Assembly: GCF_023544465.1 (NCBI RefSeq)
Contig: NZ_JALPVL010000005.1
Coordinates: forward strand, 310,001-374,000
From: Paractinoplanes maris
GTDB taxonomy: Bacteria; Actinomycetota; Actinomycetes; Mycobacteriales; Micromonosporaceae
DNA: 64,000 nucleotides
Reading direction: 5' to 3'
The notes beneath the pieces were generated by a model. The model had not been told where the DNA came from. It saw nothing but the letters and a program-made list of their open reading frames with translations, and searched no databases. The position numbers were made by a program, and so were the translations under genes. Position 1 is the first letter of the stretch, and each line of letters starts with the position of its first letter. Below, one piece after another: positions 43,671 through 52,051 of this stretch.

Positions 43671-46600
43671 TGCCGGTCGCCGCCTTCGACGTCCTCGGGC
43701 CACTGCCCGAGGGCACGACCGTGCTCGAAGCGAGCGCCGGAACGGGCAAGACGTTCACGATCGCCGCGCTGGCCGCCCGCTACGTGGCCGAGGGCCGGGC
43801 CGAGCTGCACGAGCTGCTGCTGGTGACCTTCGGCCGGGCCGCCACCGCTGAGCTGCGGCAGCGGGTGCGCGAACGGCTGGTCAGCGCGGAGCGCGGCCTG
43901 GCCGACCCGGACCGTGCCCGCACGTCGGGCGACCTGGTGCTGGCGCTGCTGGCCGACGCGCCGCCGGACGAGGTGGCGCGGCGCCGGCGCCGGTTGGCCA
44001 CCGCCGTCGCCGACTTCGACGCGGCGACCATCGCCACCACCCACCAGTTCTGCCACCAGGTGCTGGCCGGGCTGGGCATCGCCGCCGACGCCGACCCGGA
44101 GGCGGTGTTCGTCGACGACCTGGAGGACCTGATCACCGAGGTGGTCGACGACCTCTACGTCCGCAAGTACGCCGCCGCGGGCGCGCCCGTCCCGCACTTC
44201 ACCCACGCGGTGGCGCTCGACATCGCCCGGCAGGCGGTCAACGACGGCCAGGCCCGGCTGGAGCCGGCCGGTAGTGCGCCGGACGACGTGGCCGGCGTGC
44301 GGTTCCGCTTCGCCTCGGCGGCTCGGGACGAAGTGCGACGGCGTAAGCGGGAGCGCGGGCTCTACTGCTTCGACGACATGCTCACCGGGCTCCAGGCCGC
44401 GCTGACCGATCCGGTACGCGGTCCGGCCGCCCGCCGCCGGCTGCGTGAGCGCTACGCCGTGGTCCTGGTCGACGAGTTCCAGGACACCGACCCGGTGCAG
44501 TGGACCATCGTGCGGACGGCGTTCCACGGCCACACCACGCTGGTCCTGATCGGCGACCCGAAACAGGCCATCTACGCCTTCCGCGGCGCCGACGTGGTGA
44601 GCTACCTGTCCGCGTCCGGCGACGCCCCGGCCCACGCGACGCTGGCCACCAACTGGCGCAGCGACCGCGGGGTTCTCGCTGCCTTCGAGACGGTGTTCGG
44701 CCGGGCCGCGCTGGGCGACAACCGCATCACCGTACGGCCGGTGGGTGCGGCCCACACCGGTGCGCGGCTGTCCGGGCCGCCGTTCCGCCTGCGGGTGCTG
44801 GGCCGCACCGGTTTCGCGCTCAACAAGTTCGGGCTGGTCTCGGCGCCCGACGCCCGTACCGCCGTCACCGCCGACCTGGCCGGTCAGATCACCACCCTGC
44901 TCGCCGGCGGCGCCGTGGTGCCCGGGGACATCGCGGTCCTGGTCCGCACCCACCGGCAGGGTGCCCAGGTGCAGCAGGCGCTGTCCGCCCTCGGCGTGCC
45001 CGCGGTGCTGGCCGGCACGACCAGCGTCTTCGGCACGGCCGCCGCCCGCGACTGGCTGGCGCTGCTGGAGGGCCTGGAACAGCCGCACCGGACCACCCGG
45101 GTGGCCGGCGCCGCGCTGACCGGCATCGTCGGCTGGCCGGCCGAGCGCCTGGCCGCCGCCACCGAGACCGAGCTCGACGAGCTCAGCACGACCCTGCGGC
45201 ACTGGGCCCGGCTGGTCGCCACGCGCGGGGTCGCGGCCCTGCTCGAAGCCGTCACCGCGACCGGGATGCCGGCCCGCCTGCTGGCCCGGCGCAACGGCGA
45301 GCGCCACCTGACCGACCTGCGGCACGTGGGGATGGCGCTGCACGCCGCCGCCGTCGAGGGCTCCCTCGGGCTCACCTCGGTCACCGAGTGGCTGCGCCGC
45401 CGCATCGACGACGCCCCGCACGACGTGAGCCTGGAACGCAGCCGGCGCCTCGAATCCGACGCCGACGCGGTGCAGATCGTCACCGTCCACAGCAGCAAGG
45501 GACTCGAATACCCGGTGGTCTTCCTGCCGTTCGGGTGGGACCGTTTCGTCGGCCGGCCGGATCTGTTGCAGCTGCACGACGACGCCGGCGTGCGGGTGCT
45601 GGACGTCGGCGGGCCGACCGGTCCGGGCTTCGCCGAGGCGAGCCGCCGGCACAACACCGAACAGGACGGCGAGGATCTGCGGCTGATGTACGTGGCCCTG
45701 ACCCGCGCGGCCTGCCAGGTGATCGCGTGGTGGGCGCCGACGGCCAACACGCGATCGTCGGCACTGCACCGTTTCCTCTTCGGCCGCCCGGGTGAGGGCG
45801 AGAGCCCCGAGCACGAGTACGACGTACCGGACGACGCCGCCGCGCTCGATCGGCTCCGCCGGCTGGCTTCGGAGCATCTCTCGGTGGAGCCGGTCACAGC
45901 CGGACCGCAGCCTTCCTATGCGGCCGCGCAACCGCACCGGCCGGCGCTCGCCGCGGCCCGCTTCACCCGTCCCCTCGACCTGGGCTGGCGGCGCACCTCG
46001 TATTCCCGGCTCACCGCCGACCGGCACGACGAGCCGGGGGTCTCCAGCGAGACCGGCACCGAAAGCGACGAGCCGGCCGGCGCGGGCGACCAGCCCGGCG
46101 GCGCGGGCGACCAGCCGGGCGGCGCGGGCGTGCCGTCACCGATGGCCGGCCTGCCGGCCGGGGCCGCGTTCGGGACGCTGGTGCACACGGTGCTCGAGGG
46201 AAGCGACTTCACCGAGGCCGGCCTCGAAGCCCGGGCCCGGGAGCTGCACGCCCCGCCCGGCCTGGTGCCCGCGTTGATGCCCGCGCTGCGCACGCCGCTC
46301 GGGCCGGTGGCCGACCACCGGCCGCTGGCCGCCTTCGGACCGGCCGACCGGCTGGACGAGCTGGAGTTCGAGCTGCCGCTGCACGGCGGCGACCGACCCG
46401 GCGAAGGCGACGCCCACCGGCTGTCGGCGGTCGGCGACTGCCTGGCCCGGCACCTCGGCCCCGGTGATCCGCTCGCCCGCTACGCCGACGAGCTGCGGTC
46501 ACCGTCATTGGGCGTACAGCCGTTGCGGGGTTATCTCACCGGCAGCATCGACGCGGTGCTGCGACTGCCCGGGCCGCGTTACGTGGTCGTCGACTACAAG

Positions 46601-46900
46601 ACGAACTGGCTCGGGTCGCCGGACCGCCCGCTGACCTCGGACGACTACCGGCCCGAGGCCCTGACCCGGGCGATGATCGCCGCGCACTATCCGCTCCAGG
46701 CCCTGCTCTACGCGACGGCACTGCACCGCTACCTGCGCTGGCGCCAGCCCGGCTATCGGCCCGGGCAGCACCTGGGCGGCGTGCTCTATCTCTTCCTGCG
46801 CGGCATGACCGGGATCCCGGCCGCCGGCGTCTTCAGCTGGCAACCGCCGCCCGCGCTCATCGAGGACCTCTCCGACCTGCTCGACGGGGTGCGACCGTGA
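43670..46900 (+). CDS. recB: Exodeoxyribonuclease V beta subunit RecB, 1076 aa
   Basis: UvrD-like superfamily 1 helicase with Walker A ASAGTGKT (21-28), VLVDEFQDTDPVQW (motif II), VVFLPFGWDRF and LMYVALTRA (motif VI). The RecB nuclease domain ends with GSIDAVLRLPG and VVDYKTNW (about residues 973-978), the active D-x-D-Y-K set. It is the 3'-5' motor and nuclease of RecBCD. A short Gly/Asp/Pro repeat (GAGDQPG repeated) links helicase and nuclease near residue 805. Start and stop overlap recC and recD. Confidence 0.96.
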   Translation: MPVAAFDVLGPLPEGTTVLEASAGTGKTFTIAALAARYVAEGRAELHELLLVTFGRAATAELRQRVRERLVSAERGLADPDRARTSGDLVLALLADAPPDEVARRRRRLATAVADFDAATIATTHQFCHQVLAGLGIAADADPEAVFVDDLEDLITEVVDDLYVRKYAAAGAPVPHFTHAVALDIARQAVNDGQARLEPAGSAPDDVAGVRFRFASAARDEVRRRKRERGLYCFDDMLTGLQAALTDPVRGPAARRRLRERYAVVLVDEFQDTDPVQWTIVRTAFHGHTTLVLIGDPKQAIYAFRGADVVSYLSASGDAPAHATLATNWRSDRGVLAAFETVFGRAALGDNRITVRPVGAAHTGARLSGPPFRLRVLGRTGFALNKFGLVSAPDARTAVTADLAGQITTLLAGGAVVPGDIAVLVRTHRQGAQVQQALSALGVPAVLAGTTSVFGTAAARDWLALLEGLEQPHRTTRVAGAALTGIVGWPAERLAAATETELDELSTTLRHWARLVATRGVAALLEAVTATGMPARLLARRNGERHLTDLRHVGMALHAAAVEGSLGLTSVTEWLRRRIDDAPHDVSLERSRRLESDADAVQIVTVHSSKGLEYPVVFLPFGWDRFVGRPDLLQLHDDAGVRVLDVGGPTGPGFAEASRRHNTEQDGEDLRLMYVALTRAACQVIAWWAPTANTRSSALHRFLFGRPGEGESPEHEYDVPDDAAALDRLRRLASEHLSVEPVTAGPQPSYAAAQPHRPALAAARFTRPLDLGWRRTSYSRLTADRHDEPGVSSETGTESDEPAGAGDQPGGAGDQPGGAGVPSPMAGLPAGAAFGTLVHTVLEGSDFTEAGLEARARELHAPPGLVPALMPALRTPLGPVADHRPLAAFGPADRLDELEFELPLHGGDRPGEGDAHRLSAVGDCLARHLGPGDPLARYADELRSPSLGVQPLRGYLTGSIDAVLRLPGPRYVVVDYKTNWLGSPDRPLTSDDYRPEALTRAMIAAHYPLQALLYATALHRYLRWRQPGYRPGQHLGGVLYLFLRGMTGIPAAGVFSWQPPPALIEDLSDLLDGVRP

Positions 46901-48657
46901 CCGCTCAGGCCGAACGCGCCCTGCACGCCACCGGCATCCTGGCCGACTTCAACGAGGCCGGGGTGCTCACGCTGGCCGACGTCCACGTCGCCCGGCGGGT
47001 GGCCCTGCTCGGCGGCGAGCCGGACGAGACGGTCCAGCTGGCGATCGCCCTGACCGTGCGGGCTCTGCGGCTGGGCTCGGTCTGCGTGGAGCTGCGCTCG
47101 GCCCGCCACACGACCACGGCCGAGGAGGACGTCGACCTGAGCACGCTTCCGTGGCCCGACGCCGAAGCTTGGCCGGCCGCTTGTGCGCGGAGCCCGGTGG
47201 TGGCCGCGGCGGGCGAGACCGGACGCCCGCTGCGGCTGGTGCGCGGCCTGCTGTATCTCGACCGGTACTGGCGCGAGGAGGAACTCGTCCGCCGGCAGTT
47301 GCGGAACCGGGCGGCCGGGCCGCCGCCGGCGGTGGACCTCGAGCAGCTGCGGACCGATCTGGGGCGGCTCTTCGAGGCGGGCGGTGAGAAGCAACGGCTG
47401 GCCGCCGCGGTGGCCGCGCTGCGGCGGGTCTCCGTGCTGGCCGGCGGCCCCGGCACCGGAAAGACCACGACCATCGCCCGGCTGCTGGCCGTGCTGTGCG
47501 CGCAGCCCGGCGGCCCGCCGCGGATCGCGCTGGCCGCGCCCACCGGGAAGGCGGCCGCCCGGCTGGAGGAGGCGGTCCGCCAGTCGGGTGTGCCCCTGCC
47601 CGACCTGCGCGCGTCGACGCTGCACCGCCTGCTCGGCCGGCGCCCGGGCTCCCGGACCCGCTTCAAGCACCATCGCGCCCACCGCCTGCCGTTCGACGTG
47701 GTGGTGGTCGACGAGACGTCCATGGTGTCGCTGACCCTGATGGCCCGGCTGATCGAGGCCGTCCGGCCCGACGCCCGCCTGGTCCTGGTCGGCGATCCCG
47801 ACCAGCTCGCCTCGGTCGAGGCCGGTGCGGTCCTGGGCGACATCGTCGCCGCCGGCGGCTCCCTGTCACCGCCGTTGCAGGCCGCGCTGAGCGCGGTCGG
47901 TGAGACGACTCCCGTGGTCAACGGCGTGGTCACGCTGGACCGGGTCTGGCGCTTCGGCGGCGACATCGCCCGGCTGGCCACGGCGGTCCGGGCCGGCGAC
48001 GACGACGCCGTGGTGGCGCTGCTGCGCTCCGGAGGCCGGGAGCTGGAGTTCGTCGAGACCGGCTCCTTCGCCGGGCTGCGTCGCGAAGTGGCCGCCACGA
48101 TGGGCCGGGTGACCGAGGCGGCCGCCCGGGGCGACGCGGCCGAGGCCCTGCGGGCGCTGGAGGCCCACCGCCTGCTCTGTGCCCACCGCCGGGGCCCGCA
48201 CGGCGTCACCCGCTGGACGGCCGAGGTCGAGTCCTGGCTTCCCACCGACCGCCCCACCGACCTGGCTCCCGGCCGCCCCCTGCTGATCACCGCCAACGAC
48301 TACGACGCCGGCCTCCACAACGGTGACTCCGGCGTCGTCATCCAGACCGCCGACGGCTTACGGGCCGCCTTCGCCCGGGGTGGCGACACCGTGCTGATCC
48401 CCCCGTCCCGGCTGTCCGAGGCCCAGCCCCTGTACGCGATGACGGTCCACCGCAGCCAGGGCAGCCAGTTCGACCGCGTCTCGCTGGTGCTGCCGCCGGC
48501 CACCTCGCCGCTGCTGACCCGCGAGCTCTTCTACACCGCGGTGACGCGAGCCAAGGAGGGCCTGCGCATCCTGGGCACCGAGGAGGCCGTCCGAGCGGCC
48601 GTCACCCGCCCGATCGCCCGGGCCAGCGGCCTGCGCGACACCCTCGGCACACCCTGA
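46897..48657 (+). CDS. recD: Exodeoxyribonuclease V alpha subunit RecD, 586 aa
   Basis: Superfamily 1B 5'-3' helicase with Walker A GGPGTGKT (183-190), VVVVDETSMVSLTLMARL (motif II), LVLVGDPDQLASVEAG and AMTVHRSQGSQFDRV/FYTAVTRAKEGL at the C-terminal motifs. The N-terminal domain of about 170 residues contacts RecBC. GTG 46897 overlaps the recB stop (GTGA). The three-gene set is complete and in the usual order C-B-D. Confidence 0.96.
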   Translation: MTAQAERALHATGILADFNEAGVLTLADVHVARRVALLGGEPDETVQLAIALTVRALRLGSVCVELRSARHTTTAEEDVDLSTLPWPDAEAWPAACARSPVVAAAGETGRPLRLVRGLLYLDRYWREEELVRRQLRNRAAGPPPAVDLEQLRTDLGRLFEAGGEKQRLAAAVAALRRVSVLAGGPGTGKTTTIARLLAVLCAQPGGPPRIALAAPTGKAAARLEEAVRQSGVPLPDLRASTLHRLLGRRPGSRTRFKHHRAHRLPFDVVVVDETSMVSLTLMARLIEAVRPDARLVLVGDPDQLASVEAGAVLGDIVAAGGSLSPPLQAALSAVGETTPVVNGVVTLDRVWRFGGDIARLATAVRAGDDDAVVALLRSGGRELEFVETGSFAGLRREVAATMGRVTEAAARGDAAEALRALEAHRLLCAHRRGPHGVTRWTAEVESWLPTDRPTDLAPGRPLLITANDYDAGLHNGDSGVVIQTADGLRAAFARGGDTVLIPPSRLSEAQPLYAMTVHRSQGSQFDRVSLVLPPATSPLLTRELFYTAVTRAKEGLRILGTEEAVRAAVTRPIARASGLRDTLGTP

Positions 48658-48664
48658 GGGCGTT

Positions 48665-49108
48665 CTACCCGCCCTCGCGCAGGGAGTGGATCATGCTCTG
48701 CAGGATCCGGAACGCGCCGTCCTGGTCGGGCCCGGTCAGGCCGGACAGCATGCGGACCTCGACCGACCGGACCGCCACGGTGGCCTTCTCGAGGCTGCGC
48801 CGGCCGCGAGGCGTGAGCCGGGTGGGCAGCACCTTCCCGACCGGCGCCGCCGCCGGCCGGGTCACGTAGCCGTCCCGTTCCAGGGCCTGCAGCAGCACGT
48901 TCATCGACTGCCGGGTCACGAACGCGCCCCGGGCCAGCTCGGAGTTCGACAGGCCGGGTCGTTGAGCCAGCAGCTCGAGGCAGGAGTAGTGCGTCACCGT
49001 CATCCCGAGCGGCCGCAGCACCTCCTCCATCGCCACGCGGAGGGCGCTCGACGCCTCCTTCAGCAGATAGCCCAGTGACGTCTTCAGGTCGACTCCGTCT
49101 TGACTCAT
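48665..49108 (-). CDS. MarR-family regulator, 147 aa
   Basis: Winged-helix regulator: LGMTVTHYSCLELLAQRPGLSNSELARGAFVTRQSMNVLLQALERDGYVTRPA gives the recognition helix (RQSMNVLLQAL) and wing. The N- and C-terminal helices form the dimer interface. It has no cysteine in the sensor region except one in the DNA-binding half (HYSCLEL), so thiol sensing is possible but not shown. ATG 49108 is placed so that the first operator touches the start codon. The divergent VOC gene is its probable target. Confidence 0.92.
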   Translation of the reverse strand: MSQDGVDLKTSLGYLLKEASSALRVAMEEVLRPLGMTVTHYSCLELLAQRPGLSNSELARGAFVTRQSMNVLLQALERDGYVTRPAAAPVGKVLPTRLTPRGRRSLEKATVAVRSVEVRMLSGLTGPDQDGAFRILQSMIHSLREGG

Positions 49109-49123
49109 GTCAGTATTCTGACA
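49108..49123. promoter_or_regulatory. MarR operator 1, TGTCAGTATTCTGACA
   Basis: Perfect six-base arms (TGTCAG/CTGACA) with a four-base AT spacer. It touches the first base of the marR start codon, so binding would block marR transcription or translation start. Confidence 0.8.
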
Positions 49124-49135
49124 TAGCCTGGCCGA

Positions 49136-49151
49136 TGTCAGAAAACTGACA
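49136..49151. promoter_or_regulatory. MarR operator 2, TGTCAGAAAACTGACA
   Basis: Same arms as operator 1 with AAAA spacer, centre to centre 28 bases away and 20 bases upstream of the VOC start. Identical arms in a 63-base divergent gap point to one dimeric regulator. Confidence 0.8.
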
Positions 49152-49171
49152 CGACAGTCAGGAGTGCGACC

Positions 49172-49540
49172 ATGCCCGCCACCGGACCCGACTTCATCTC
49201 GCTGCAAGCGCGCGACCTCGGCGCCTCGCAGGCGTTCTACGAGCGGTATCTCGGTCTCGTCCGCTCACCCGGCGGCCCGCCGCACGCCGTCGTCTTCGAG
49301 ACGAAGCCGATCGCGTTCGCCCTGCGCGACATCGTGCCCGGCACGGACCTGGACTCGGTGGCCCAGCCCGGCATCGGTGCCGCGATCTGGCTCCACGCCA
49401 CCGATGTCCAGGCCATCCACGACGCCCTGGCCGCCGACGGGCAGACCATCGTCTCGGCTCCGATCGACGGGCCGTTCGGGCGCACGTTCACCTTCGCCGA
49501 CCCCGACGGCTACCGGATCACGCTCCACGACCGCGGCTGA
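49172..49540 (+). CDS. VOC-superfamily (glyoxalase-like) protein, 122 aa
   Basis: Single vicinal oxygen chelate module: FISLQARDLGASQAFYERYLGLVRS opens the first beta-alpha-beta-beta-beta unit and GRTFTFADPDGYRITLHDRG closes the second. The typical metal Glu/His pattern is incomplete, so it could be a glyoxalase, dioxygenase or antibiotic-binding protein. ATG 49172 has AGGAG eight bases upstream. MarR control suggests a role in resistance to an aromatic or electrophilic compound, by inference only. Confidence 0.88.
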   Translation: MPATGPDFISLQARDLGASQAFYERYLGLVRSPGGPPHAVVFETKPIAFALRDIVPGTDLDSVAQPGIGAAIWLHATDVQAIHDALAADGQTIVSAPIDGPFGRTFTFADPDGYRITLHDRG

Positions 49541-49557
49541 CCTGATCCGGGCAGGCC

Positions 49558-49598
49558 CGCCGGCCGGGCTCACCGCCCGACGGCGAGCCCGGCCGGCG
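49558..49598. terminator. Convergent 14-bp hairpin terminator
   Basis: Arms 49558-49571 (CGCCGGCCGGGCTC) and 49585-49598 are perfectly complementary with a 13-base loop. It lies between the VOC stop and the convergent hydrolase stop. Confidence 0.8.
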
Positions 49599-49607
49599 TA
49601 CGGAAGG

Positions 49608-50432
49608 TCAGTTCTTGATCCACTCCAGGATGTCGGCGTCGAGCCGCTCCTGGTAATCGCCCTGGATGCCATGCGGCGCACCCTCGTAGATCTTGAGCGT
49701 GCCGTCCTTGACGAGCTTGATGGACTTGAGGGCGGCGTCCTTGATGGGGACGATCTGGTCGTCGTCGCCCTGGCAGAGCAGGACCGGGACGTTCAGGGCC
49801 TTGAGGTCCTCGGAGAAATCGGTTTCCGAGAACGCCTTCACGCAGTCATAGGCGGCGGCCAGGTTGACCATCATGCCCTGACGCCAGAAATCGTCCTTGT
49901 TCCCCTGCGAGACGGCGCGGCCGTGATTGGCACCGTAGAAGCTTTCCGACAGGTCCTTCCAGAATTGCGAGTTGTCCTTGAGGACACTCTCGCGAATGCC
50001 GTCGAAGACCTCGATCGGCGTACCGTCCGGGTTGGACTCCGAGCGCACCATGATGGGCGGCACGGCGCCGGCCGTGACGACCTTGGCCACCCGGCCCTGC
50101 ACCTGGCCGTACTGCGCGGCGTAGCGGACGACCTCACCGCCGCCGGTCGAGTGCCCGACCAGGATGATGTCGCGCAGGTCGAGCGCCTCCACCACGGCGT
50201 TCAGATCCCGGCAGTAGGTGTCCATGTCGTTGCCGGAATACGTCTTCTCCGAGCGGCCGTGACCCCGGCGGTCGTGCGCGATGGCCCGGTAACCGGCGTC
50301 GGCGAACTTCTTCAGCTCGACCTGCCACGCGTCGGAGCTGAGCGGCCAGCCGTGGCTGAACACCACCGGCTGCCCCGCACCCTGCTCGGTGTAGTAGATC
50401 TCGATTCCGTCGGGGGTGGTGACGAATGGCAT
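49608..50432 (-). CDS. Alpha/beta hydrolase, non-heme chloroperoxidase-like, 274 aa
   Basis: A cofactor-free haloperoxidase/esterase type: FSHGWPLSSDAW (oxyanion), S95 in VGHSTGGGEVV, Asp in CQGDDDQIVPI and His in APHGIQGDY form the catalytic triad. Length matches the family (about 275). These enzymes form peracids from carboxylic acids and hydrogen peroxide, or act as esterases. ATG 50432 follows a purine-rich AAGAAAG site. The gene stands alone. Confidence 0.92.
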   Translation of the reverse strand: MPFVTTPDGIEIYYTEQGAGQPVVFSHGWPLSSDAWQVELKKFADAGYRAIAHDRRGHGRSEKTYSGNDMDTYCRDLNAVVEALDLRDIILVGHSTGGGEVVRYAAQYGQVQGRVAKVVTAGAVPPIMVRSESNPDGTPIEVFDGIRESVLKDNSQFWKDLSESFYGANHGRAVSQGNKDDFWRQGMMVNLAAAYDCVKAFSETDFSEDLKALNVPVLLCQGDDDQIVPIKDAALKSIKLVKDGTLKIYEGAPHGIQGDYQERLDADILEWIKN

Positions 50433-50627
50433 CGCTTTCTTCTTTCGCTCGACAGCGAACTTCGGATGCCGCCACTCTGCCCGGAGAATCGCGCGGCGGA
50501 ACCGGGATTTACCGCTCCTCACAATTGCCCGGTGACGCGTTTGACCAGGTGACTGGTGGTGCTGTCCCCCATTCCAGCCGGCCGCCGGGTGGGGACAACC
50601 CCCATGCGACAGACCTGAACGCGCTAT

Positions 50628-51686
50628 CTATATGGCGCGCGACACAGTCGAGAGGTATTTGGCGATGCTGTGGGCCGCCTCACGTCCGGCCCGATTCGCG
50701 CCGACCGTGGACTGCGAGGGGCCGAAGCCGATCAGATGGACCCGCGGCTCGCCCACGACCTCGGTGCCGTGCAGGCGGATGCCACCGGCCTCGTTGCGCA
50801 GCCCGAGCGGGTCGAGGTGGGCCAGCGCCGCCTTGAAGCCGGTGGCCCAGACGATCGCGTCGACGGTGGTGACGGTGCCGTCGGACTCGCGTACGCCGTG
50901 CGGCTCGATCGCGGTGAACATCGGCCGGCGGTCGAGCACACCGCGGCGCTTCGCGTCCAGGGCGTACGAGGTCCAGGCGAGCCCGGTGTAGGAGACGACG
51001 CTGCCGGTCGGCCGGCCCGCCTCGACATCCGCCACCACCTTGGCGATGGTCTCGCGGCCGGCCACCTCGGGCTGGAAGCCGTCGGTGCGGAACCAGGGCT
51101 CGCGGCGGGTGTACCAGAAGGTCTTGGCGACCTGGGAGATCTCGGCCAGCAGCTGGACGCCCGAGATACCGCCGCCGACGACCGCGACGCGGAGCCCGGC
51201 CAACCGCTCGGCCGACACATAGTCGTACGTGTGCAGTTGGACGCCCTGGAAGGTCTCCTGGCCCGGATAGTGCGGGCGGACGGGGTTGGTCCAGGTGCCG
51301 GTGGCGTTGATCACGGCTCGGGCGCTCCAGCGGCCGTGGTCGGTCTCGACGACGAGCAGCGGATCGGCCCGGCGGACGGCGGTGACCCGCACCGGGCGCA
51401 GGATCGGCGGGGCGAACGTGCGCTCGAACTCCGCGAAATAGCGCGGCACCGCCGTGCGGCTGGGTTCGGCGTCGTCGAGCGGCGGCTTGGGCAGACCGGG
51501 CAGGTCGAAGATCCCGTTCACGGTCGCCATCCGCAGCGATTCCCAGCGGTGCTGCCAGGCGCCGCCCGGCGCCGGCTCGGCGTCCAGGACCACGAAGTCG
51601 AGGCCGCGCCGCTGCAGGTGGTACGCGGCGGAGAGCCCGGACTGACCGCCACCGATCACCACTACCGTCGCTGATCGGTCGGTCAT
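50628..51686 (-). CDS. Flavin-dependent monooxygenase, 352 aa
   Basis: FAD-binding Rossmann motif VVVIGGGQSGLSAAYHL, a second NADPH motif VAVVGGGISGVQLLAE and an IVWATGFKAAL motif before the last helix. This is the YhdQ/CzcO-like class B flavoprotein group (N-hydroxylating or Baeyer-Villiger type). At 352 residues it fits the short CzcO-like group. AAGGAG nine bases upstream decides ATG 51686. A perfect palindrome GCCCCGCGCGGGGC (51712-51725) lies in its leader and may be an operator or a stem. Confidence 0.88.
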   Translation of the reverse strand: MTDRSATVVVIGGGQSGLSAAYHLQRRGLDFVVLDAEPAPGGAWQHRWESLRMATVNGIFDLPGLPKPPLDDAEPSRTAVPRYFAEFERTFAPPILRPVRVTAVRRADPLLVVETDHGRWSARAVINATGTWTNPVRPHYPGQETFQGVQLHTYDYVSAERLAGLRVAVVGGGISGVQLLAEISQVAKTFWYTRREPWFRTDGFQPEVAGRETIAKVVADVEAGRPTGSVVSYTGLAWTSYALDAKRRGVLDRRPMFTAIEPHGVRESDGTVTTVDAIVWATGFKAALAHLDPLGLRNEAGGIRLHGTEVVGEPRVHLIGFGPSQSTVGANRAGREAAHSIAKYLSTVSRAI

Positions 51687-52051
51687 GGTGTCGCGCTCCT
51701 TGCTGTGGAAAGCCCCGCGCGGGGCCAACATCTCTCCAGGGGCGGCGTATTCCCGGCGGTTCGTCGTCCGATCAGCCCGGGCCGGTCGGCCGAATGGCCC
51801 GAACTTTCTTCACATCCGGCACCAACGGCACAAAATCGGTCGTGGTAGATGAACGGTTGATTACAGGCAACTGATCTCGCCATGGCGCTTTGATAGCGTC
51901 ACGCCGCCATTGTCCGGCAGGGCGGCCCCTCCGCCTGATCGGTGAGGGCACACGGGGAGCAGTGGGCCGGGCGATGCCGTTGTCTGACGGCGATTCTTCC
52001 GGCGTCGATCCGTGCGCCCCGATCGGTCGTTCGATCAAAGGTGTCAACCAC
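51687..52051. other. Divergent promoter region, no gene seen
   Basis: This 365-base stretch separates the monooxygenase and the glycosyltransferase. It holds the palindrome at 51712-51725 and a weaker one, GATCG...CGATC (52021-52036), just before the glycosyltransferase ribosome site. Between 51790 and 51900 the sequence is less GC-rich and may contain the promoter. Confidence 0.45.

Noticed and set aside
40425..43703. 1092-residue minus-strand frame opposite recC
   Set aside because: Antisense of a clear recC gene that overlaps recB in operon order; no motif in the shadow.
40443..48657. RecBCD operon as a novel defence island
   Set aside because: The three subunits are ordinary in length, motifs and order; this is standard recombination and repair machinery.
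50523..50627. Possible small RNA between hydrolase and monooxygenase
   Set aside because: Only a weak GTCCCC/GGGGAC pairing is present and nothing else supports an RNA gene.
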